NCBI GenBank assembly: GCA_003864495.1
Contig: ML133454.1
Location: 1,769,149-1,833,148, forward strand
Direction of reading: 5' to 3'
Length of the DNA: 64,000 nucleotides
Source of the DNA: Nemopilema nomurai
Taxonomy: Eukaryota; Cnidaria; Scyphozoa; Rhizostomeae; Rhizostomatidae
The translations under genes and the position numbers were made by a program. This document shows, in pieces, positions 37,801-49,800 of the stretch; the stretch's first letter is position 1; every line of letters starts with the position of its first letter. The notes under the pieces are model-generated. The model ran no database searches and was not told where the DNA came from. It saw only the letters and a list, made by a program, of their open reading frames with translations.

Positions 37801-40800
37801 TCCTGAATGAGGAAATCAGCTTTTGTTAATTTTAAATGGAGATATATAACCGTGTAGTACTGCAGAGATGGAATGTAGAGGTTTTTAATGAAAATTCCTC
37901 CCAGTTCCAGTCAGAGTATACCTTTGTACTCGAGTCTTTATATCTTCTCCAACTCGACTATTGTCGCTCAACTATCTACGAAGTTGTCTTGCAAAGTCAG
38001 TAACTCAAGTTCTGTGCCATGGTGTTCACTATTTATTTTGATAAAACGAACTAGTGGTTTTAGGCCCCTTGTCTTGAACGTAGAGATTTAAACCAGGCCA
38101 TCTTTGAGCCTCAAAATCCTCACTTAGCAAGATCGAATTCAGTTTCACAGAAGCTTTTTTATTTGCTGTTGCTCACTTGTCCCTCTTGTAGATACGTCAG
38201 CCTTCTTAACTTCACAAGCTGTACTAACTATCTGTCACGTCAACCTAGTCATGTATTTCCCCTTGAAATTATCCTCTGTATTTCTGCCATCACCCATCCC
38301 GCCGTCTTTGAGGCCATGTCCTCCGTCAATCCGCGCCACTTTTTCAGCAAATGAGAAGGTGTATAAGTTACAAGCAGCCTAGATATGTCACGCGATTACT
38401 GATGATGCTATGTTCGCCCTTGTCAGTGTACTTGGATGTTTATATTGACTTAATAGTACACCGCATCGTTAATAGCCGGTCAATTACTTTTGCCTAATGT
38501 GTGTTCGTTCAGTGTTTTGTTACTCATAGCAAAATGGTATAGAAGAGATCGTACACATGATGGAGAATCAGCATTTAAAAGTTATAAATTCATCTGAGAA
38601 TCGATCTTTACATATTTATTGTTGTATTCAGGTACGGAAAAGTTCAGTTTGTACCGAAGAGAAGAAAAAGGAGAAGAAATTTGGAATATTGAGAAAAGCC
38701 AAAAAGGTGTGTTAGTCTTCAATTCTTCTTGTAGTAATTCCAAGTGTACTGTTTTTCATATATTTAATCAATTTTGTTCAGGAAATTTTCCCTCTTTTAT
38801 AGATTTGTCGTTCTTTTTCTAAGAATACTTGAGTTTTCAGATATTACTGATTTGGTTTCTCGCCTACGGGCTATACCCGCTGAAAGTACGATTCGATATA
38901 ATGCCATGTTTGCTTCCCTGTCCATGGCTGTTCACAATTTATTTCCAGCTTTTTCAAAGCCATTGGTCTCATAACAGGAGTTGTTCGAAATTTTCTTAGT
39001 AGACTTATCCGTTATAACTACGTGGGGCCTTGTCACTGTGGACAGGCGTGCACAACCAACGCATCAAAAGCTAGGGTTGAGTGAGAACAAGGAGTGATAG
39101 CCGTTAATCGTTACCAAGTCCCAGCAATCCTCCTGTTTTTTTAGAACAGCGGCCTATTTTCGCCCTCTAACTTGAGTTCATCCGCTGCAATTGCTTAACT
39201 GCGCCATAACCTGGATTGGTCGTCGTAATTTGACACCAAATGTCCCTTACTTACTTCCTTGTGAAGAAATACATATACAAATCTGTGTATTCCCGTCTTT
39301 GACTTTCATCAAATGCAACCACTTTTACTCGACCACATTGTCAGTAACCAAGTAATCATTGAGATTAAGGGTTCGTTATGTCTCTAGTACTCTTGCCTAA
39401 CCACTTTATAATCATAATTGTGTCATTTGTGCAGGAAAAAAAGCCTGGGAAAGACAAAGAACAGCCTGAAAAAGTGAGTTACGACCTCTTCCGTAAACAA
39501 GCCCTTGTAATCATGTAAACTTGGCTTCATTTTGTTTCAGGCAGTTATAGTGAAAAATTTAAAAACAGTTTTTGAAGCATTCTTAGGCTCTGCGTATTCA
39601 AGAAGAATACAGGTCTCTAAACTAAAAGACTGAATTGCATTACTTGTCGTACCCACGTCTTGCCTGTCTTAGAACCTCAAGGGTTTGATAAGCACCTTGG
39701 TTGCTTTTTGCATCAGGGCTCCATTATCATTCAAAGCAATTTCGGATTCCCATGCTTACTAGTTTGGAAAGTTTATCAAATGAAGTCAGTTTCGGTGACA
39801 GCTGGCTAAATTCATTCTGCATCTCGGCCTAACTTCTCCTAAACCTTAGTCATTTCACTTCTTAAATAACACATTATGCTTTCAACCCACACCAAAGGGA
39901 TTAATATTATAAAATAGAATCAATTCAAGCGTTTTATTTTTATCGTGCCTACTTTTAAATGAAAGAGAACTTTCATAGTAGACCCATTTTTATAACGTCA
40001 TGACCCTGATTGTCTTTCCCCTTTTCCAGAGCTTGAAGAAAGGTCATAAAGGTGAGCAATTAATTTTATTTATGAATAACCCTCAGTATGATTTGGGTGT
40101 AACACCAACATGGGCTTTGAAACGAAAATGCATATTAGCTTTTGTTTTCGGCAGATATTTAAAAATGTCTTTTACCATTCATGCTATGACGTCACTTGGC
40201 ATTGAACTTGTTATCTTTACATCGCCATTTGTAAAAAACTTATTATGTTCTTTACCAGTGTCTTTAACGAATCTCTTAATTGCATTATATTTCATAATTT
40301 AGTAGTCTCGGGCTCCCAAGCTTTGACACCGCTTAAAAATATCAGCAACTTACATATCTGATTATAGTATCATTTCAAGGGGGGGGGGAGGTCTGCTATA
40401 TTATTCAGTTTGCAGTCATATAGTTCATATAGTAACAAAAAATAATGCCCGAAGTTTTGTACTTTTTTGTTCCCAGTACTAAGAACCTAAAACTCTTTCA
40501 ATTGTTTGTAGTTTGAAACCCGTAATTGCAAAAGCTCCTCGAAAAGACGGTTCGGATAAGGAACCGAGTTATTTATCTAAAAACTTTTTCGAAATTTGTA
40601 GCATTCCAAGTAAGTATTTTCTCACATAGAGCACTCCGGTGTCCTGCCTATCTCAAACAAATATCACGAAACGGTTTATCATATGTTACTGTTGCTCCAA
40701 AGTGCACGGGAAAATATTAAGTTTGCCTTTCTGGAGAGGATTAAGCTATTTCAAGTTTAATGACAATATTGACATTGTTTATGCGAGCGGATAATAGACT

Positions 40801-43800
40801 CGAGCCTAGAATGTGTGACATAGTTGGAAGAAATTGCTCTTCTGTTGTATTTTATGTTGACTCTAATGGGCTACAACCCACATCTTTCGGCCTTTTGACA
40901 AATAAATCCATTGTTTTGACATGAAATGAAAAAGTTTAAGCTATGTCAATGATATCAGGATCTTGTTCCATAATAAAGTTCTTAGGAAAGTAACGCTTTT
41001 TATTTGAAGCCAATCACGGAAAACCCGTTAATTTTAACACCAGGGGTCAGAATATTCTGTCTCTTGTTGAGACCTGACGATTTCTTACTTTCGAATATTG
41101 TGCTTATGAGCAGGCACAAGAGTTTGTTAGTTACTCCAAAATTGACAATTTCGTACTCCTTCTCTACTTGAGCTGTTCTGATTAAAATTGTTTGGCTGTT
41201 TTGTGGAAGGTGATGCAAATCTTTGGCAGTCGGTTTTTTATCAAAAATCTTGGATCCCAGTCGCAAATATATTTTGTCCTTAAGTTGTGCTGTTTTTTTA
41301 TTTTTCTCTGCGTTTCTTTTTATTTATCGATTCTCTGCCTTCGAGCCACAACATGTTAAATTTTTGTTAAACTGACGTTTTTCTCATTCCTGCCTCAAAG
41401 TTGAGCGCTCTTTTGAAATAGCATGTTTGACTAGCCCCTGAAACTTTATGCAGGCGGGGGCCCTTTGTTGCTTAGGGGTAAAGTACTAGTCGTTACTCGA
41501 GGTTGATATAAGAATGCGAACAATTTGCTTAATGCAATTTGCTAAACAATAACATAGAAGTCGTTTTATGCAAAGATTAATGCTGCTAGGAGAACAAACA
41601 AAGTCTTTGTGGAAATGTAAGATGTTTTTGGGAGTATTCTAATTTCAAGGCTTTGGCATGTGATTTTGCTCCACTTTCCGTTACACTGTCAGCTTGTGTT
41701 CCGGCATTTATCTCGAGAGTTCGGTCCACTGTTAAAGAGGTTGCCGATGTTTGTGAAGAAGTCTCAGTTTCATTTTTAAGTCTTCACTCGCAAAGTGTGT
41801 CTTTGTGATGAGTTCTCGAAGATTCTAGACCAAAGTTAACATTTGTACGGCGCGTTGCTTCAAGAACAGTGAAACTTTGCGGTTATCCTTGTAATTGGTT
41901 TGCACATTGTACGAACGGGTCCGGCTTTTAAGCGCATCACTGAACACGAAATATTTAGTACAGCACTTCAAGATGGCGGGCAGGAAATCAGTGACCTGAC
42001 TCGGGTTTTCAGGTAATTACTAATTGGTCTAGCGTTTCGTGTATTTGCCGCTTTGATATACCATGTAAATGATTTGAAAAGCGTTGATTTACCGTGATTT
42101 TATTTGGCCTCAAGTTTTGCAAGCAGCAGGATGCCTTGTGTTTTCACTCCCTATACGAACTTCACTGCGGTGAATTAGGCCAGCAACTTTTTTAATTCTG
42201 TTGGAAATCGTCACTTCATGTTTTTCATTAATATTCTAGTTTTTTCAATAATATTAGTTGGTCGAATTGACTTGAGGCTATTTGGATTATCAAAGATAAA
42301 CTTGGATTGAACGAGACAGAGTTTTGTAGTATCCATGCATAAAGTCAAGCATGTTTTCATTTTGTTGGGCATTAAGGACATGTTTTCGTGCAAAGGCCAT
42401 TTCTTGAGCCGCATGCGCTGGTTAATAAACCACTTTCTAGTTTGTCTCTCAGAATTGGCAAAGGGTGAATTTAGTTTGTCTCGAATGTTCTAATTTAAAT
42501 GCTCTTTCCGGCACAAATAGGAACTAGGCCATAAAGTCGGTAGTTGTATGCGTGTCTGTGGTTTTGGATAGTAACACGACACTTGAAAATCTTGCATTTG
42601 TTGATAAGTGAGGAATTTGCTGATTTTCTTAATTATATGGAAGTCTTTTATTCATATTCACTCATTAATACTGAGAGTCCAAAAACGAAGCAGAGCATAA
42701 TCGAACCGGAAAACGAACGATTATTGAGGCCTGTCGTAAAAATGATGAAATTGTTACAACGGTTTCCTAGCTAAGCCACCAAACCATAATAAGATGGCGA
42801 TTTACACATTCTTTGGGGTTTCCTTCAACCAACTTTACACTATGACTTTTTAGCAAAGACCTTGTTTCTGCCCAGGCATCACAAATTCTGATAGTTATAT
42901 TGAAATATTTGCTTTACGAGCAAACAATGTTGCATGGCTTTGTTTTTTTTATGAGCGAGGTGTGCTTCCAGCAGTTTTATAAACAAGCTGATAATTTTTT
43001 CGGTTTTTTCGTTGCATTTGCAAACGTAGGCAAATGTGCTCCTGCGTTTTCACTACAAATGTTTTTATTAGGGAACATTGACAAAACCCTGATTTACTTA
43101 CCCAAAAATTATTCCCCACCTTTTGATGGTCTGAATTCTCAGGAAATTTGAATTGGCTCATTTAAGTTTTTATTTCACAAGCTTGTTAAAAAAGAGTTAT
43201 AAGTTGGATTACTATGCTGTTAAGCTTATTTGCTTTAGGATAAAAATTTGCTTAGTTTTAAACGCTTCAACTGAATCAACATTTTAGCCTAATGTTTTTT
43301 TTCTGTTGCCCAATTCATGTAACAATACCAAGTCACTTGAATGTCCAGCTGTAATGATAGCTAAAAAGCTGCAGTCAATTTCTGATACATAATTAGTTCA
43401 TGATAAACAGTGCAAAGATTGTTAAAACAGTCTTCCATACCTAACTTGCAAGTTTTCAGTGTCCTTTATCTCTCCAGTTGTTGTTGCCACCTAAGCCATT
43501 GTTTTGTTGCAAATTAAACTACTTGGATTGCAGCATTCTTTTAATACTAATGTACATTAGTCAAGCATTTTTAGCTGTCTTTTCCAAAAGTTTTGTCTGT
43601 TATTAAGTTGTTGGCTCTGTTGGTCATCATTAAGTCTTTGTTAATTGTTTCGAGTTCTTCATGACTATGTTGGATGTTATGCATTTTATAAATTCTGTGT
43701 GTCACAAGTCAACCATCTAGCTATAGAGAAATTTAATCACAATTGTCTCAATATATATAAATATTTCACCATTGTTATTATACTTCATGCTTCCAATTAT

Positions 43801-46800
43801 GTTTCTAAATACAGTACTTGCAATTTTAGACGGGAAAACATCATTTCTTGGGAAAAAACACTCTTTTCGTCAAGGAACACGGCCAGCCTCAGTAAGTATT
43901 ATAAGTTATGCTTGATTTTGATTTGAATAAACTTATTTTAAGTAAACTTTTTGATTATATCATTACTGAACTCTTCTTTTAAAGCTCACCTTTTGAACCC
44001 TTTAAAGCATTGTCTTTTCAGTTTGAATCAAAGACACTATGTTTTGAAAATTTTTAATGTGAATGGACTAGAAACATTTTTTTTGACATCCAAATATAAA
44101 TTTAGACATTTTTTAGACATTTAGACATGTGTACTGGCAATTCTCAATGCAGTTACAGGGTGTTAAATAAATTAACAATAGTTATTATTAACAACAATCA
44201 ACTAGAGGCCCTAGAAGTCCAAACGGGCTATTCTACCTATTTAGGAAACTATTTTTACCAGTTCCTTTCTTGTCAGACTCACTGTATTCTGCCAGAAATT
44301 TGCATCTCTTAAGTTATATATAAAAGTACCTTTGTAGCTTGGCAATGGTACTTTTTAACCTTTTATCCTGATACTCTTATTACATATTTTCTAGTTACTT
44401 CTAGTTAGACTTTTGACTGATTTAATATGGGCAGTCATTTTAAAATAACTGAGCATAATGCTGAAAAAAAGATTGAAATTGGTATCATCAGTGCCTTCAC
44501 ACTGCAACTCATTTACTGCATCAAAAGATTATGATTTTTTTCTTTTTATATCTCTCTGATGCAAAACACTTCTTCAAAGCAAAAATTTAATGTAGATTGT
44601 TTGGCCTGTCAAAAGCTTGACCCAACAAATTTGGTGGACTTTGAATGCACTGTCATTTCATTTTTATTGGATGTCAATCTATTTAAATCTTGGCTGTGAT
44701 GCATTAATTTTCAAGAACATCTGTGAAAGTTTATGTGCCCTTTTTGGCACACGCACTATGAATTTAATTAAAACAGGATTTGTTAGATCTTTCTGGGCTT
44801 TCCTACTCATCCCCCTTCTTCAAACTATTCCAGTTGCTCAAGCAGTTGATCCAGTAAAAGCCTATCCTTTTCAAAGCTGCATGTCTGATGCAATCTGTTT
44901 CCTTTTAATTGCATCTCATAGATTTCACTGCTACCTTGCCAGCCTCTTTCAGGCACTGAGGCTCCACAACTATTGTGTCTCCATCTTATGAAGTTTCTGT
45001 CAAGAGCCCATTTTATTGATAAACATGAGAACTTGAATAAACAAGCAATTTCTATGTTAGCATTGAGATTCTTGCACGTCCCTTATGGAATCCTGGTGTT
45101 TTTGTGTTGTTGTCTTTGAATCGAGGATGACCCGACCCGACTCGCGTCACGGTCACTATTTGCGTTCTTTCTTACTTTTACTTTTTTAACAGAAGTAAAA
45201 TCTCCGCAACACGCTTACTGCATTTACAGGTTCAATATCGAGTTATCTTTCCTTTCCAACTCTGTGTAAACAAATGCCATTGTTGCCTTATCTATAAGCC
45301 TACGTCACGCCCGACCAAATGCTTATCAGCGGAAGAGGGAAGCAGCGACTAAGCGACTAGTTTTGTCTGAGGAGTCGAATGAATCAGTTCAGTGTCTGTA
45401 ACCCAATTTGCTTTTACTGCGAGGCACATCACAATGAAATATGTTGTTGGTGTTTGCGCTTGAGCTCCTTGAAATTGTTCCGAATACGATTTAGGATATG
45501 CCCAACATAGGGTTTTAAAAAGAATAGCATAACTTCCTTTGTGCTGCTGACCGTAAAGCAGCCGCGATAACCCCCCCTTCCTGAGTTTTGATCTGGTGGA
45601 CGTGGTCTGGTGGACGTGGTCTGGACACTACACACAGTCCAGTTGGGGCCGTGACAACTAGAGCTTCGTTCGTGCCTTGCTGCGATTGGATTCAAGATGA
45701 GGAAGGACGGAAAGAAGTTGTCTCTCCCCACCTTGCACGAAAGTGGGTCCGCGAAGGAATGCGAGAAGGTCTTGCGATCGAAGGCGGAATTGGAAGGAGA
45801 TGTCATGCCGGTTTCCTTTAATACCGCGTGCGTCGATCCTCCACTGTTCGAAAATAAGGCGAGATCTCGCTCCGGCTTGATCGCCCGGAGACACTCGTAT
45901 GCGGCTCGGATTTTCTCCGGCGGTTCCAGCTTCAAATTCAGAAGTAACTCTCTCGGACCGCAGGTATTATTTCATTGCACCTTTTTAAGGCAAGTTTGTA
46001 AGGCTGCCGCTTTTTGAGTTGAAACACAGCAGGGCTCCTGGCTCGAAGACTCTAAGATATTTCTTAAAAAGCTTTGAATTTATCTGGATACTGCATTTTA
46101 CCGAAAAGTAGGTATGCTAGGAGATGCGATGCGCTGAAGCCGGGTGGTGGCATCGTCTTAACGTACATCGGCAGGCACCCTTGCGAAATGTTGTTATGTT
46201 GTGGGCATTGTTGTTGTCGCACTCTTTCCTTGGGTTTCCCACACACATACCCAACTTTCTTTATCGCTGTTTTGTCTTGTCTCAAAGTAAACAGCAAAAC
46301 ACCTTGTGCCAACTAATAATTTTTCATTGTCCTGTTTACTATTTCTTTCATTGAAGTATTTCCTACTGAATGCACCGTAATCAGATTAGGCGTAAGTACC
46401 CTTTGCTTTTGAAAGGATTTCTCTTCCCGTTATTTCCAAATTGGCATGAGGAACCGTGTTCTCGCCTGGCGAAGCAATCTGTTAGTCCATGTCCACGCCA
46501 TCATAGTTCGCCCCTATAGACCCCGCAACGTTTATGGGGTGTGTGGGTTAATGGCTGCTGGGGTTATTGTCCAGTGCCAATGACGTTTTATTGAGGCACT
46601 GGCAACAGCTGGTTCGCAAATGGTCACTGCCCCGGTATGCTTGGCATCTGTCACCAACTCAAAGATGCACAGATCCATGTTCCCATTAATTCCGCTGATT
46701 TCCCTTTGCCGTAATAGACAAAAGGCTTCTTCGTTCCTTTCCATAATAGACCAATTTGAACGAATGAGCATCTATTTGCAATAGATGTGAAACCATGTCC

Positions 46801-49800
46801 CTAAAGTTACCCCAACACCCCCTTTACCCCTCAGCTGGTTTTTGATCCTGCACTTGGCATCGATCTAAGAACCTTGGGGTGTAATTTCCCCATAAATTGT
46901 GCATTTCAGTTGCAATGTTCAGCTCTCTATATTCATTTTTCTTGTTTCCATTCTCCTTTTATTCTAACATCACTTTCATTCCCGCTGAAGAAACAGAAGT
47001 GAAAACGGCAATAATTCATTGTGACAACCCTGTGGCTTTAATTCCTAAGCCGGATTGCTATTGCATCCTTTTGTACTTCGAAACCGCAACCTTTCATTCC
47101 ACAAAATGTTATTCCAGTGATTACCCACGTGTTGTTGCGCCACCTCAGGTCCACAACAAATGTGACCAGTGGCTATGCATCGATGAATGTTACCCTCAAA
47201 AGCGATGTACAAGGATAGCCTCTTGGTAAACGGAAACTATCTTGGCTATCCTGCGGGAGTTTTTAAAAGTATTTCAACTAAGAACCCAGTTGCTGTTACA
47301 ACTCGTACCCTTCATTTTAGAAGTGTAATTAAACATCTAACGCCACATGGACTCCTACTGTATCTTTTTGTTTTGATAGAATGCTTGCTTCTTTGGCAAG
47401 GCCACCCCCGGAAAAAGCTTCCCTTTCTTGCTTTGAATTAATAGATTATTTCGCCTTCTTGCGTTACAAATAGATCTATTGCTTTGTTGCGGGCCTAAGG
47501 AGATAATATCTTGCTGCTCTTGAATATGTAAACTGGTCTGAAATGGCTCAGTGCTCACTATTTTGTTCTTAGTTAGAGAGCTGAAGTAAAGAACAAGATT
47601 CTCTTGACTTTACTTTCTTATCAAAGGTGCTTAGTTTAACAGGGCCGAAGTAAAGAACAAGATTCTCTTGACTTTACTTTCGAATCAAAGGTGCTTAGTT
47701 TTGTGGTTGTGCATTCGCTGCGACCTTATTTCCTTGTTCTCCGTCAACCTTGGCTGCTCTGATTTCTTTGTGCCACATTGATCCACTTCCTTGCGTCTCT
47801 CGCGGCCAGTTTTCGCTGTTTTTGTCACATCAAGCCCATCTTGCTGTTACGTAACATAATGCACACTTTCGTCAATTCAAGTTCCACCACATCACAATAA
47901 GGCATCATACTGTCGGCTGAGGGTTTATCAGATGGTGGTTTAGCTTGTTGATACTGCCTTTATTTGGGTTTGAGCGGCAATTATTATCTTATGTTCTGGT
48001 TACGAGATGGAATGCTGAGAATACCCTAGTGACGTCACGCGGTCTATAGTTCAGTGTCCACCCGTTAGTCGCGGAGTTGTGCAACTTCTGCCTCCCCAAA
48101 CGCCGTTGATAACGGCCTGTGATTGTGCTCTAAAGCCTTATTTTATTTCATTTAACTCATCAGACCTGCCAGGTGATTTTTATCAAGCATTTTTATCATG
48201 CATATTGGTCATCATTTGTCCCGTTTTCGTCGTTTTTGTCGTTTTTACGGGCCTGTCTGCATCAATAATTAAAACCAGAGCCGTTGAGTGCACATGTTGT
48301 GCTAAGCATTTGTTCTAGGTGGTGATCAAAAAACAGCTAAATGAAGTCGATTTGCCTAATTTCTGCCTACGTCTGCCCCAATAGAAGACAATGCTCACTT
48401 TCCGGTGGAGATTGTTAATGCAAATGTGGAAAAGCCATGAAAGCTTGAATAAGTTGATCAAGTTAACTAAGGACAGGCGAGTGCATCTGATAGCCACTGA
48501 CTTATTGGCTCATTTTACGTGTGGAATCCCTTCTGCAATATCTGGAGCTGCTCTTGTTCAATCATTCAATGAATCGTGTTTTTTATTCCAGATGAATATG
48601 AGCTCGTCAGATTCAAAGATGTTCGCGCGCGGGTCATCTGCGGGAAGGCCCGGATCGAGCTACACGCAGTCCGCATCAATGGACAACCTCCGCTCATCCG
48701 GACGCGGACGGCCGTCGCCCACCGGAACCAGAAGGTACTGCTTGTCCCTTTATAACATTGGCAGTTATAGCTTTACTACGTGAAATATATTTACACCAAA
48801 TGCACAGGATTGTATAGTTTGACATTGCCATTTCAAAACCTCATTGGCTTTTTTTTTCGTGGAGATGTTCCAAAAAACTTAGAATGTTTTTATTACTTCT
48901 CTGTTCTTCTTTTGATTTTTTGCGTTTTTATGTTTTATGCTATTGGATTCATATTTCAATCCAATCTATCACCTTCAGAATGTTTACAAGGGATTCATTT
49001 TGTGTAGATAGTCCCACAATCTTTGCACTGACCGACGGAAAGCAGCTCCTTGCTTCCAAATAAAGTAACCACACTCTGAATCCCTCCCCCTCCCCCCCCC
49101 CCCCCCGAATATTGCCAGCAGACCTCTCTATAACATTTAGCTTTATTTCCATATTGACCTTCGATAATTTTTCACCCGTAGAAACCTTGACGTCACAGAC
49201 GGTGTCGGAGATCCCGACCATTTGTCAACGAATTTGAACAGGTCAGTGTTCCATGCGGTCGCCGTTTCGCAACTCGCTTATTCAATTATTCTTAAACGAG
49301 CAAATTTTGTACACAGATTGGCCTCGCGCGGCTCCACTAGTGTACGTGTGATTCTGCATTCAATTGGTCACTCCTAGCGACGGCCTCGCACGAACTATCA
49401 GTGTTGCTGCTAGCAGAATGAAATGCTCACCTTGGATATGCACTGTCGTCTCGTCGTATGGACGCCGCTAAACCTGCATCGAATTAAAGTCTCTCTGATG
49501 AAAGTTGGCGAGGAGCCTCCTTTCCATGCAGCAGTTGTTAAGGGACCTCGAACGGCCTACTGCTAATTCCTTGTCTATTGCGATTCCCAGGACAAGACCT
49601 CTCGTTTTGTTTCGTTAAATCAAATTTGATGCTGGATTTCAAAAGGAATCTGCTTTAATCCACACAAATAATTGGCTTCTATTGTATATGATTGGTCCCA
49701 ATCCCTTAGCGGCCAATTAAGAATAAATTTAATTTCTTTTTTCTGTAAAAAATGGCCAAACAATGCTCATTGTATGCGAAATTGGCAGTGAATCTTGCAA

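Noticed and set aside
45429..45935. 168-codon ORF on the - strand
   Set aside because: Antisense shadow of the coding exon 45697-45963 and its CG-rich upstream region.
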